Assembly (NCBI GenBank): GCA_030770535.1
Contig: JASVEC010000027.1
Coordinates: 682,001-746,000, forward strand
DNA length: 64,000 nucleotides
Direction: 5' to 3'
From: Batkoa obscura
Taxonomy: Eukaryota; Entomophthoromycota; Entomophthoromycetes; Entomophthorales; Batkoaceae
Part shown: positions 21,494 through 33,900 of the stretch, in pieces
Layout: each line of letters starts with the position of its first letter
How positions within the stretch are numbered: position 1 is the first letter of the stretch
Notes under the pieces: generated by a model
The model's database searches: none
What the model was told of the DNA's origin: nothing
The model's input: the letters and a program-made list of their open reading frames with translations, nothing else
Translations under genes and position numbers: made by a program

Positions 21494-23145
21494 ATGTCTC
21501 AAGCTGTGTAAGCATACGATAACCCATATCATAATCTTTAATTAACTTATTTTATTATAGTGCTGATATTGGTCTCATTGGATTAGCTGTTATGGTATGT
21601 GATAATATTGATTGATAGTTTTAGTACTTATTAATTTTAGGGTCAAAATTTGATCCTTAACATGAATGATCATGGTTTCGTAGTGTGCGCTTACAACCGT
21701 ACTACTTCTAAAGTAGATCATTTCTTAGAAAATGAAGCTAAAGGTAAGTTAAATTTCAGTACTTGATTTAACCTTAGCTTATATATTAAGGTACTCAAAT
21801 TGTTGGTGCTCATAGCATTGAAGAGCTTTGCCAAAAACTTAAGCGTCCAAGAAAAGTCATGATGCTTGTTAAGGCAGGTTCTGCTGTCGATGACTTTATT
21901 GAACAGCTTCTCCCTCACCTTGAGAAAGGTGACATCATCATTGATGGTGGTAACTCTCATTTCCCAGACTCCAATCGTCGTACCAAATACCTTGAAGAAA
22001 AGGGTATCCTTTTTGTTGGCGCTGGTGTATCTGGCGGTGAAGAAGGTGCTCGCTATGGTCCTTCTATAATGCCTGGTGGTTCCCCAGCTGCTTGGTAATA
22101 TCTACTAACTTGAATTTGCTATTTTTACTAACTTGAATTTAGGGAACATCTCAAACCTATTTTCCAAGGTATTTCTGCCAAGTCAGATGGTGAAGCATGC
22201 TGTGATTGGGTAGGTGAAACTGGATCCGGTCATTATGTTAAAATGGTACATAATGGTATTGAATATGGTGATATGCAAATGATCTGTGAAGCATATTCTA
22301 TCCTTCATCATGGACTTGGTCTTAACCATGACGAATTATCTCAAGTCTTTGCTGAATGGAATAAAGGAGAACTTGACTCCTTCCTTATTGAAATTACCAC
22401 TGATATTCTTGCATACAAAGACCAAGATGGTGCTCCATTAGTTGAAAAGATTCGTGATACTGCTGGTCAAAAAGGAACTGGTAAATGGACTGCCATTTCC
22501 GCTTTAGACTTTGGTACCCCAGTCACATTAATCGGTGAAGCTGTATTTGCTCGTTGCTTGTCTTCCCTTAAAGATGAACGTATTCGTGCTAGCAAGCTCC
22601 TTGCTGGTGCTGAATCTCCAAAGATTAGCATAACCGATAAAAAAGAATTTATCAAGAAGGTAGGAAAAGCTCTTTACGCTTCAAAGATCATTTCTTATGC
22701 TCAAGGCTTCATGTTAATGCGTGAAGCTGCCAAGGAATACGGATGGCACTTAAATTATGGTGCCATTGCTTTAATGTGGCGTGGAGGATGTATCATTCGT
22801 TCTGCTTTCCTTGGTGATATCAAGAATGCTTTTGAAAAGAACCCAAATCTTGAATCTCTTTTATTCGATGAGTTCTTCCAAAAAGCTACTGCCGATGCCC
22901 TTCAATCATGGCGTGAAGTTGTTTCCAGTGCTGTTTTAGCTGGTATTCCAACTCCAGCTCTTTCAGCTGCTATTGCTTTCTATGACGGTTATCGTAGTGA
23001 AACTTTACCTGCCAATCTTCTCCAAGCTCAACGTGATTACTTTGGTGCACATACCTATGAACGTTTAGATAATCCTGGTACTTGGGTACACACCAACTGG
23101 ACTGGACGTGGTGGTAATGTGTCCTCTACTACATACCAAGCTTAA
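21494..23145 (+). CDS. GND1: 6-phosphogluconate dehydrogenase, decarboxylating
   Basis: Five exons (21494-21507, 21561-21594, 21641-21743, 21791-22094, 22143-23145), introns 46-53 bp, 485 aa, the usual length. It converts 6-phosphogluconate plus NADP+ to ribulose 5-phosphate, CO2 and NADPH in the cytosolic oxidative pentose phosphate pathway. Visible motifs: nucleotide-binding [41 protein letters not shown], the catalytic Lys in [22 protein letters not shown], and the C-terminal HTNWTGRGG. Very small first exons (14 and 34 nt) mean the start would be missed by simple ORF calling. The fourth intron contains a duplicated ACTAACTTGAATTT that repeats its own 3' end. Codons are richer in C-ending forms than neighbours, as expected for a highly expressed gene. 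Confidence 0.97.
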
Positions 23146-24548
23146 ATTAATTTAAAAATTTCATTCATTTAAATTTATTAAAAATAGTCGAATTACTTGT
23201 AGCTAAATAGTAACAAAAGTTTACTTTTTACAAACTGTTTCTAATAATTGTATTCTTATGGTTTCATAAAATTTAATATAAAATATGAGCAGTTAGATTT
23301 TAAATGCAATATTTAACTGCACATCTATTTATTGCTATATTTTAGTACTTAATATAAGCTACGCTGTGGTTAATAAATCTTTAAAGGGATATGTTTGTCA
23401 AATATTTGAGAGTTTCCTTTAGTTGCTATTTTTAATCAGAAACACAATTAAACGTCAATTGTATAAATATTTAAATCTTGTGTTCCTTTTACAAAGTAGT
23501 AGTTATTGGGTTATAGGATAAAATTATCATCGAAATAAATAAAAATTAATAAACTTTCAATGTTTGTATCTTGGATTCAAGGCTCACTATAATTTTGAAA
23601 TTATAATTCTTTTGAGCAAGTAATAAAAGTAATCTTATAAATAAATCCACTAAAATATAACAAATCTAGAATTAGCACCAAAATAATGTCTAACAGGTTG
23701 ATTTGAATATTTGAATTTAATAGCTCAAAACCTAATCTCTAATTATATTTTTCAAAACTATTGTATAACTTTTGTTAGTGTGATTTTTTAATTCATACTA
23801 TAGTATTTATAATATTTCTTTATCAATTAACTTCCATTTTATTATTATTATTTATCTTATTGTTGGGTCATTTCTACTTTCGGAATTTTAATGTAGTTTT
23901 GAGCATCCTCAAAGGTGCTGAGTTTTATAAAACTTATTTCGGACTTAATTTAATTTATAACAAACTAATTCTGGAACTGGATTTTACATTATTAATCTCA
24001 TTTCAATAGAAATTATACTGAGATTCGTAATTTTGATAAAATATACTGATAATGCATAACCCCAAACTAAGTTTGGTCCTAATTGAAAGTTAAAATATTA
24101 GGGTTTTAGCCAATTTCACTAAAATAAATTATTAACCTGACAATTAAAAGTAAAGAATGAATTGGATACATTAGTAATCAAAGCAAATTATAAATGGAGG
24201 TAGGGGCAAGCGCGTGTCTAAGCAAAAAATTAATATCAATTTTTAAAATTTCAATCAAAAACAGCTAATTGGGTTTAGAAGCAGTTAAAACTAACTTTAT
24301 ATGAAAAGTATTCTATGTTTTTATTAAATCAAAATACTATGTTAGATATTTTGTAAAAGTGATATATTTATTTTAGCACCACGACTGGTGCTATTTTAGG
24401 TTTGGTATTTTCTGTGTTAAAGATTTATTTATTTTTTCATTTGATTGGATTGATTCGTCACCAAAAAAAATTACCTGGGTACTTGTTTATCCCTGCCGAA
24501 ATAATTATTAAAATGATTTGAAATTAAAGGAAAGTTAATTAGTAATAT
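23146..24548. other. Intergenic, no gene seen
   Basis: About 1.4 kb of AT-rich spacer between 6PGD and a MITE copy. No coding frame recognised. Confidence 0.55.
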
Positions 24549-24647
24549 GGGGATGTATTTTTGTGTTTAAGAATTTTACTAACAATCTTTCCGCTCAAAT
24601 AGCGCTTAAAAGATAGAAAAAATAATGAAGCCAAAAAAGACACCCCC
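24549..24647 (+). mobile_element. MITE copy 5, orientation A
   Basis: 99 bp, GGGGATGT to ACACCCCC, flanked by ATAT (24545-24548, 24648-24651). It lies about 440 bp upstream of the OYE gene, the only copy inside the central gene-rich part. Confidence 0.88.
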
Positions 24648-25007
24648 ATATAGACCTTTTTTTTGGTATTTTCAACAAAAGGCAAGATTGAATTTGGATT
24701 CAAATAAAACTAATACTACATAAAAATAAAAAACCCTACGTTCTAATATTTCCCCTAATGCAAGCAAAAAATGGCGGGATTTTAAACAATGAGCTTATCT
24801 AAAAGTTTATTATGATTAAAGTTGACATATTTTCTATTCAATTTTACTCAATTTTATTCGATCTTGAATTTTTAAATCAATATAATTTTTAGAAAAATAT
24901 CCGAAAAAGATGCAATTTAAATCGAATACCTCTTTTTAAAGTTAAGTAAGGATAATTTATTAAAATTATTGCACAATGTATTATTAATAAGTTTAGGACA
25001 ATTCATG

Positions 25008-25015
25008 TATATAAA
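25008..25015 (+). promoter_or_regulatory. TATA box of the OYE gene
   Basis: TATATAAA 71 bp before the ATG at 25086. Confidence 0.45.
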
Positions 25016-25085
25016 GTAATGATAAACGCTTTTAATAAAAAATAAAACAAATAAACAACTAAGATTATATCAAATAATACAGTCA

Positions 25086-26189
25086 ATGTCATATAACAAA
25101 AATTTACAACAGCCATTGAGCCTTAAAGGGTTAAAACTCAAAAACCGAGTAGTTCTTGCTTCATTAACCCGTAATCGTGGGATTGTCCCTGATGGACTGT
25201 TTGCTGAATATTATGGTCAAAGAGCATCCGCAGGCTTAATATTATCTGAAGGTATCCTTATCGAGCCACAGGGTACTGAGTGGTCAGAAGCACCTGGAAT
25301 CTGGAGCGAAGAGCAGATCAAAGGGTGGAAGACAGTAACCAATAAAGTACATGAAAAGGATAGCTACATTTTTGCACAATTATGGCACTTAGGAAGAGTG
25401 GCCAATGCCTTACTTAATGCTGGTATAGCTCCACCAGCCCCTTCTGCTATTAAAGCCAATGGTGGAAAGTTCCGTTTACTTCAAGGAAATCCTGGCTATT
25501 CCGTTCCAAAGGCTATTGAAAATCCTAAAGAATATGTACAAAATTTCAAACAGGCTGCTATCAATGCTAAAGAAGCAGGATTTGATGGTGTTGAATTACA
25601 TAGTGCTAATGGCTATTTAGCGCATCAGTTCCTTGACTCTAATTCAAATCAACGTACTGATAATTATGGTGGTAGCATTGAAAACCGTTCTCGCTTTGTT
25701 CTTGAAGTTATCGATGCTTTTATAGAAGTATTTTCTGCTGATAGAGTTGGTATCAAATTATCTCCCTGTGGTGGTTATAACGATGTAGGTGAAAAAACTG
25801 AAGAAGAAGCCTATAAGTCATTTAGCTATTTAATTTCTGAACTTGATAAACGTGGAGTTGCTTATATTCAAATTATGCGTCATGTTCCCGACTTTGATCC
25901 AGCTAATCGTGGTCTTAAACTTGATGTTGAAAAATTCTTCCCGTTAATTAAAAATGCCAAGATATTTATTAATGGAGGCTTTAGCGCTGAAGAAGGAGAC
26001 AAATACATTACAGATGGCAAAGCTGATGCAGTAGTATATGGTCGTGGGTTCATTCCTAACCCGGATCTTCCTGAACGTTTCTTTAACAATCATGAATTAT
26101 CTCAAATCACTAACTACCCTTCTCTTTATTCATATAAAGGCGAAGATCGCCATGTTGGGTATAGTGATTATCCTAGATTTACCAATTAA
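25086..26189 (+). CDS. Old Yellow Enzyme family NAD(P)H:flavin oxidoreductase
   Basis: 367 aa in a single exon. FMN-dependent TIM-barrel ene-reductase that uses NADPH to reduce activated C=C bonds such as enones. Evidence: N-terminal LSLKGLKLKNRVVLASLTRNR, the IFAQLWHLGRVA segment with the substrate-pocket Trp, and the VELHSANGYLAHQFLDSNSN signature with His172 and Asn175 for substrate binding and Tyr177 near the active site. NYGGSIENRSRF, VGIKLSPCG and the C-terminal phosphate-binding VVYGRGFIPNPDLP are also present. The Cys/Thr that tunes the flavin is Thr (LASLTRNR), as in classical yeast OYE. Physiological substrate is unknown. It sits alone between two long spacers. Confidence 0.93.
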   Translation: MSYNKNLQQPLSLKGLKLKNRVVLASLTRNRGIVPDGLFAEYYGQRASAGLILSEGILIEPQGTEWSEAPGIWSEEQIKGWKTVTNKVHEKDSYIFAQLWHLGRVANALLNAGIAPPAPSAIKANGGKFRLLQGNPGYSVPKAIENPKEYVQNFKQAAINAKEAGFDGVELHSANGYLAHQFLDSNSNQRTDNYGGSIENRSRFVLEVIDAFIEVFSADRVGIKLSPCGGYNDVGEKTEEEAYKSFSYLISELDKRGVAYIQIMRHVPDFDPANRGLKLDVEKFFPLIKNAKIFINGGFSAEEGDKYITDGKADAVVYGRGFIPNPDLPERFFNNHELSQITNYPSLYSYKGEDRHVGYSDYPRFTN

Positions 26190-27022
26190 GGATTTTACTG
26201 ATTCTAAAAATAATTAAGAAACATTTTTATTGCAATTGTGTTATAAAATTTATCGTTTATTAGCTTTAAACAATTTTTAACATAAATATATATATATTGG
26301 TTTGTCTCTAGCAACTCTTTAACTTGTCAATGTTTGATTTTTCATCTGCTATTATTTTTCGATGCACTATCCCTTTTGAATTTATGGTGTTAACTTTTTA
26401 TAACATAAATAAATTTTAATACAAACACTAATAATTGTATACAATTTTAGTCTTTATAGATTTATAAACATTAAAATAATTAGTCCATTTACGTATCTTT
26501 TTATCATATTTAGATAAAATCCGATTTTACCCTACATATTTTTTTGTTATAAGCCAAATTTAGATGTATATAAACTAATATTTATTTGAAATACATGTAA
26601 TGAATGATCAGTAATATTTATCATGATGATTTTGTATCGTTATTATTTCTTAAATATACTAAATTTTATTCATATCCTCATTAATATCAGTGTGTAAAGA
26701 TGTACTTAATTAAATTGAAAACAATACCAAAAAGAGAGAAACCGATAGTTAAAATACCACTAAACCTTCAGAACCATGGCTAAGCAAACATGACTCTGAA
26801 ACATAATGGACAGGCACATATGAAGCTACTGAGACTAGCATTAAGGTATAATACACAACTACCGTAATATACAATTTTATAGTAGCAACTTTGTACTTCC
26901 ATAAAGGTAAGTTTGTATTTGTAATCATTAAATTGAGGAGCATAATTAAGATAAATAAAATTACATACTTTTAATGCATGGTGAAATAACTTAAAGTAGC
27001 AGTATAGGTAGGTAGATTTATG
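26190..27022. other. Gene desert, first part
   Basis: Over 800 bp after the OYE gene with no convincing coding frame; AT-rich. Confidence 0.5.
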
Positions 27023-27172
27023 CCAGGGCTTTTATGCGAGTTCCAGTATTAGTTGCAATTCTAATCCGAAACTATATAAAGTAAATTTTACAGAAATAAA
27101 ATGCTAATATACAATTTATAAAATTTCGGATTAGAATTGTAATCCTTACTGATATTTGCATAAAAATCTCAG
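27023..27172. repeat. Foldback element, ~150 bp
   Basis: Arms of about 45-50 bp in inverted orientation, including a perfect 16-bp core CAATTCTAATCCGAAA at 27056-27071 and its complement at 27123-27138, then TTTTATGC-like outer ends. The right end CAG is followed by TA. It looks like a non-autonomous DNA element. Not related in sequence to the GGGG-ended MITE family. Confidence 0.6.
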
Positions 27173-28950
27173 TATATTTAACTGTCTATACAATGGCTTT
27201 TATAGAAAAATAATCACAGATAATAAAATAAAAGTTAGTGAGTTCAGTAAAGCAGATTAAATCAGCAGATATAATTGAGTCTTCGTTTACTACTAAAAGC
27301 CAAACGATTAAAATAACGGTATCAATAGTTACTGGAAAGAATGGGAATTAAAGGAATTCATCAAGCAGCTTTCAGGTAATTTTAGGAGCCCTTTTGTTTA
27401 AATAGAATGCGAACACGATCTCAAAGGAATAAGAAGGTTTAACATACATAATCAAACTAACATCCAACCTTAGTCTGTATGATATTTGTTGCAGTTGCAA
27501 ATCGATAAACTGCATTTATAATTTTTACTAGTAAATATATTAATTATGTGGAAGTAAGGGTAATAGCAATAATAATACCATCGATTTTTTGCCTAATTTT
27601 AGATTCTAAGTAAATTAAAAATGAATTAACGATAGCTGAAATAGTAACTAAGAGTAAAGATATAAAAAAAACTGATGAAAACCCTTTTATTTTAATGACT
27701 ATATCATATAAATTCTTTACAAGTATAAAAAATTCAATAGATAGCTTAAAGGTAGTTTTATATTGCTTTATGCAAAGTGATATACTGAGGATGCAACCTC
27801 ATATTACTCAACAACACGCCTTTCCTATGGTTGAGTCTCAAAATATTTTGACTAGTATATTATAATCAAAATTATCTCTTTAATAAAATTCTTGTAAAAC
27901 ATAGTTTCTAAATATCAACTAACTCAGTTATTCCTGGATTTTGGTATATTCAATATGCAATTATACAATTCAGCTTTATAGCAAGCCATAATTACAATTT
28001 TTTAAAACTCAAATATTATTATTGATTAATTGGCAACGCATTCATTATTAAATCAGGTACCAGATATAATTTTAATATCAAACGTTATGTCTATTGACAA
28101 CAATAAATTTGAGTTTTGGGAAACGAAGCAGAAATAGCCAACAAAAGTTTATAAACTTGGCTAACTTTGGACGACAGTTTACTTATTAGAATGTAAACAG
28201 CTTTTTATAGAAAATATCATTTATTAAATGGTTAGCATGCTTGAGTTATCAAATATTCTGTAAAACATGCCTGGTTTTTCCTATTTGATTTTTATATCTT
28301 ATAGTACATCAGATTAAGTATAGTGTTAAAACGTGAATAATTTTAGCAGAATATCAACTAATCACGCACGATTTATTGATGCATTGAATTAAACAGATTT
28401 GAAATATAATAAAGCATTTGTTTTTATTATATATGTAAAATGGAAATTTGGACTAAAGCGTGAGATGCCATTTATCATATGAAGAATATAAAAACCAACA
28501 TGTAAATTAGATGGGTAAATATAAAGCATACTATTATCATATTTTGACAAATTTAAATATCGTTCGCTTTATCTTAATTATTTATTAAATTAAATTTATA
28601 AATATGAATAGTATTCATAAAAGCATAGCAGTAAAATGGTTAATTCGATGAACTTTTTAAAATGGTTAATTGTGTTTGTAAATGTAAAAATTCGTGCACA
28701 TGTTTAATCTATATAATTAGTGCTCAATTTGTTATTATATTGAGAAGTAGAAAGTTGATACTCCCATCCAATTACACTACAAAATAGTGCTAGCGATTTT
28801 ATAATAATTCCTATTAAAATAAAGTTTAATTTATTTATGTTATACTTATTATACTTAAACATGTTATGCATAATTTTAATAAATACAATTAATAGTGAAA
28901 GCATACCTTAAAAATTATTAAACAGAAAATAGAACTTCTTACTTTTACAA
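27173..28950. other. Gene desert, second part
   Basis: About 1.8 kb of AT-rich DNA without a recognisable gene. Short frames near 28704-28904 are on the minus strand and look like chance. Confidence 0.5.
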
Positions 28951-29716
28951 TTAAGAATAGTTAGGTGGCTCTTCGCTCTTAGTTGAAGGCTTTACTAAGC
29001 CATAGTTATAATAATTAGCAGGCTGATAGTGAAACGGCTCTCTTCCAAAATTATAATTTATAAAACAACCTTTTATACCATAGATAGTCGGAAATAATTT
29101 AGCTTTGTTAAACCCAAATTTAAGGGTGATTATTTCCTGCCCATTATAAGTAAACATAGCTTCATTTCTAGGTGATGAATAGTACAGGCAACCTATTACA
29201 TCCCCTTCATCAATGGTTGGAAAATTTATCCATTCTATCGATTTACCATATAACTCAATTTTTTTTGAATATATATTTAACAAAATACTAGAATCTATCT
29301 ATAGTTAATAAACTTGAAAATGAAAAAAATGTAAATTTACCTTTAAAATTATTATCTTTAATACTTAAAGCTAATCCAAAGTGAAATTGGGCATCGTCTT
29401 CTAAATTTAAAACTTCAATTTCAAAATAACTATGTTTGGTAGAATCTTTGAAACAATTATTTGTTTGTATCAAACAATCTTCTGTGAAATATAATTTGTT
29501 ATTATCATATGACATAAGCTTTCCGACTTTATCTTCAGTAACAAAAAATCCCCAATCTTTATTGTCTTTAATTATAATCTCTGTCAAACTTATAGTGGTA
29601 TTTGACTTCTTATGCTTTGCAATATAGTTTAAAATGAAATAGATGAACAAACATATTATCGATATTAAAAGTAATATACTAATAACTAATATTGGCGTTA
29701 GTTGAGTTAATTCCAT
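28951..29716 (-). CDS. Single-pass SPRY-domain protein with PY motif (Ssh4/Ear1-like)
   Basis: Two exons on the minus strand, 29716-29341 and 29294-28951, intron 46 bp, acceptor at the second of two tandem TAGs; 239 aa. One membrane helix (about 8-32, LTPILVISILLLISIICLF) is followed by a SPRY domain (about 55-225): WGFFVTEDKVGKLMSYD, HSYFEIEVLNLEDDAQFHFGL, then DVIGCLYYSSPRNEAMFTYNGQ and LFPTIYGIKGCFINYNFG. The last residues contain PPNY, a PPxY motif that binds WW domains of Rsp5-type ubiquitin ligases. This order matches yeast Ssh4 and Ear1, endosome/vacuole adaptors that direct ubiquitination of membrane cargo. It is much shorter than the yeast proteins. The fit to AP-3, Neo1 and Vps1 nearby may be chance. 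Confidence 0.8.
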
Positions 29717-30159
29717 ATACTATTTTTATTTATTAAAAATAAATAAAACTTTAATTCAATTTTATATGATTCATGACTTTAATTTCATACTTTATTCCTA
29801 ATTTATAATAAAATCTTAAATTATTCATTGAAGTTAAATTTCGGTTTTTGAATTTAAGGTGTTTCCGTAAGCCTTCACTCTCAAGCATAATTGTTTAAAG
29901 ACTTTACCCGACTCTTAATAATTAAATCATAGTTTGAAATTACAGCTGCTATAACTCTTTGGGACTTTTTAGCGGTAATTTTTATAGGCGACTTATTTAT
30001 ATAGTCAATTTTAAAGCCTGATCTTAAATTTTAGCCTAATTTAATAAATTTCCCACTTAAATATGCAGTTATTTATGTCGCAAAAGAGTTACAACAGCTG
30101 TATAGAATACTGAATGCTGTTTTCTATCAAGCTCGCTAACATAGAAATTTACCACATTA
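29717..30159. other. Intergenic, no gene seen
   Basis: About 440 bp of AT-rich spacer upstream of the SPRY gene. Confidence 0.5.
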
Positions 30160-30286
30160 CTGTTATATTTTAAACATAGATTGGGCATTTCTATTTTATA
30201 CTTTTTGTATAGGAAAATAGAAAATATTATCATAATCAAATAAGTACAAAACTGAAAATGCCCAATCCATGTTTAGAGTATAGCAG
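30160..30286. repeat. Foldback element, 127 bp, CTG...CAG ends
   Basis: Nearly the whole unit is an imperfect inverted repeat: arm CTGTTATATTTTAAACATAG and ATTGGGCATTT are mirrored by AAATGCCCAAT and the closing AGTATAGCAG. TA borders both ends, as in Tc1/mariner-derived MITEs. Sequence unrelated to the GGGG-ended family. Confidence 0.6.
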
Positions 30287-30906
30287 TAGTAGTAAATATT
30301 CCTCTTTTAAATTTTAATTTCAGCAATCTTCAATAGAACAAAGTTAGGAAATATAGGAAATTGATGCTGTACAATAAATTAAAATTTTTTACTTAATGTT
30401 ATTTACTCCATATTTATGGCCTCGCTCTTTAAGGAGGGTAGTGTCTTATGTTTTTTGAACATTGTGTTAAAATGTAGCATAGTAACTTTAACGAGTATTA
30501 AAAAGAACCAGTATATTCTATAAATTTTAACGGTTTTTAGCATACAATAATAAAGCACTATGGAATAATTATTTAGTTACTGAATTTTGAAGAACAAAGA
30601 ATATTAGTGTTATTAGGTGCTTTTTATAACTATATTATGTGTATACTTTAAATATTTAATGGTAGTCAGTATAAAAGTTGTGTTAGCCCCTTATCAAAAA
30701 TATTTCGATATTTGAATTCTTTCATACTTAAGTAATGTTTAGTTTACTTTCAATCGTATTGTAGGTATTTTCAAGCTGCATAAATTTACTTTTAATATTG
30801 CGTAAATAATTAAGTCATCAATTTTTTGAATATTAACTTTTTGTTCATATTTATTTACTATTTTAAATAGTTCACTTTCTACAAGGCAAACTTAAATTCA
30901 ACTTAT
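30287..30906. other. Intergenic, NEO1 promoter region
   Basis: About 620 bp AT-rich, no coding frame. Confidence 0.45.
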
Positions 30907-33900
30907 ATGAGTAAGAATTCATTTTCGATGAAAAAATTGAACTTCGGGAAACCAGGTTATGAACCTTTAAGGGATCAAAGTGAAGAGGAGGCTGGATTTC
31001 AAGAAGAGGATACAGATTTTACACCATATAAAGATAAAAACGAACAGGTAGTAGAAGATTATATAGAATCTGATATAAGTGCTCAGGAGATACCTTTGAT
31101 AAATGAATTAAATGAAACAAGACAAGTTATTATTAATTGTTCCGATGGCTCAAATAAAAAATATTCGCCAAATTTGTTTAGAAACCAAAAATACAACCCA
31201 CTTACATTCTTGCCTATTGTTCTTTATGAGCAATTCAAATACTTTTTTAATCTGTATTTTCTATTAGTAGCATTGTCTCAATTTATTCCATATACAAGGA
31301 TAGGCTATTTAGTAACTTATGTTGGACCGCTTATATTTGTTTTAGGCGTTACTATTAGCAAAGAAGCTTACGATGACTATCAAAGATATTTAAGGGATAA
31401 AGAGGCCAATTCACAAATATTTAGCAAAATAATACCGCATAATTCTAATTTTTCAATAGAAAATAGCCCAAGTTCGAAAATTAAAGTTGGTGACTTAATA
31501 TTATTACATAAAAATCAAAGGGTTCCAGCAGATATGCTTTTGCTATGGACTTCAGATCAAAGTGGATCTTGCTTTATACGCACTGATCAACTTGATGGAG
31601 AAACTGATTGGAAACTTAGGATTGCGATATCTTCTTGTCAATCAATAGGCTTAGAAGGTATGGGAACAATAAATGGGTATGCAGAGGTAGAAAAACCTCA
31701 TAAAGATATTTATTCTTTTACTGGCACCATAAAACAATCAAACTTCAATTCTATAGAACCTGTCAATATTGAAAATACACTTTGGGCAAATACAATATTA
31801 GCTTCTGGGAAAGCAGTTGGACTTGTTATTTATACTGGGAGAGACACCAGAGCAGCACTTAATACTGCTCACCCAAAGACAAAAGTAGGCTTATTAGATA
31901 TAGAGCTTAACAAAATAGCCAAAGTAAATTCACATTATATAAATACTGTCATTTAATTTTAGCATTATCTAGATATTATGTGTAGTAACATTTGCTATTT
32001 CATTCCTTTTAATTGCCCTAAACGGATTCCAAGGACTTTGGTATATTTATCTTTTTAGGTTTTTAATCCTTTTTTCTTCAATTATTCCGATAAGTTTAAG
32101 AGTAAATTTAGATATGGGAAAGGCAGTTTATGCTCATGATATACAGACAGACAAAGAAATAGAAGGTACGATTGTAAGGACCAGTACAATACCTGAAGAA
32201 CTTGGTCGTATTGAATATCTTTTAACTGATAAAACAGGTACTTTAACTCAAAATGATATGATATTGAAAAAGATCCATCTTGGTACTATGGCCTATTCTC
32301 ATGAAACAATGGATGAGGTAGCTGCTCATTTAAAGACAGCCTACAAATCATTAAATACTTCACTTTCTGCTAATGATCAAAACAACGGACCAAGCGGTAA
32401 GCATAAAAGAGGGCTTTCTAATGTTTCAATTCACGGGTCATCCTCAGGCTATTACAGTAATAACAATATTACTACAACTGCATTCAAGGGTAGAAGAGAT
32501 ATGACACAAAGAGTTAAAGATTTGATGGAAGCACTTGCGCTTTGCCATAACGTGACACCTACTCAAGAAGAAGGAACAAGTATAAGAAATTATCAAGCTT
32601 CCTCTCCAGATGAAATTGCGATAGTAAAATTCACAGAATCATGTGGACTTACTTTAACAAATAGGGATCCTCAATTTATAACCATTTCAGCTTCTATAGG
32701 AACAGATAAAGAAGTTTTACATGATAAAAAATATGAAATCCTCCATATCTTTCCATTTTCATCGCATACCAAGCGTATGGGTATTGTTTTAAAAGAAGTT
32801 TTAAGTGGAGATATTACTTTTTATTTAAAAGGGGCGGATGCTGTTATGTCACCAAGGGTTATAGACAATCAATGGCTTGATGAAGAATGTGCAAACATGG
32901 CTAGAGAAGGACTAAGAACTTTAGTCATTGCGCGCAAAAAACTTAACATGAATACTTTAGAAGCATTCGAATCTGAATTCAATAAAGCCAAACTTTCATT
33001 ATCTAATAGGAATAAATTAGTCCAAGAAGTAGTTGAAAGACATTTAGAAAATAGCCTAGAATTGCTTGGAGTAACAGGTGTAGAGGACAAACTTCAAGAA
33101 AATGTTAAGAACACTCTTGAAATGCTTAGAAATGCTGGTATAAAAATTTGGATGCTTACTGGGGATAAAATAGAAACAGCTACTTGTATTGCTATTTCTT
33201 CAAAACTGGTTTCGCGTAACCAATTAATCCATCAAATAAATAAGATTAAAGGCCCTATAGATGCCCAAAGGGATCTTGAATTAGTTGCAATGAAAAAAGA
33301 TTGTTGTTTGGTAATTGATGGTGATTCTATTAGCCAATACTTAAACGATCCGGTATTAAAAGAACAATTCATTTCCCTTTCAGTGAATTTACCTGCAGTA
33401 GTTTGCTGCCGTTGTACACCTACTCAAAAAGCTGAACTTACTTCTTTAATTAAAAATTATACAGGACGAAGGGTATGTGCTATTGGAGATGGCGGTAATG
33501 ACGTATCAATGATATTAGCAGCTGATGTTGGTGTAGGAATTGTTGGCAAAGAAGGGAAGCAAGCCTCTTTAGCAGCCGATTTTTCTATTTTACAATTTTC
33601 TTATTTAGCAAAATTATTAATTTGGCATGGACGCAATAGTTATAAACGTTCCTCTAAATTAGCACAGTTTGTGATCCATCGTGGGCTCATTATATCTGTA
33701 ATGCAAGCTGTCTTTTCAGCTATCTTCTATTTTGCTCCAATTGCTTTATATCAAGGTATGTTGTTGGTGGGATATGCTACCCTTTACACTATGGGTCCAG
33801 TTTTCTCTATGGTACTTGATCATGATGTTAATGAAACTATAGCTATGATGTACCCAGAACTTTATAAGGACCTTACTAAAGTAATTAATGTTAAACTTTT

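Noticed and set aside
31924-32113. Two separate genes for the halves of the flippase
   Set aside because: A 49-bp intron (31924-31972) joins both halves in phase and restores the continuous region from the actuator domain to helix 4.
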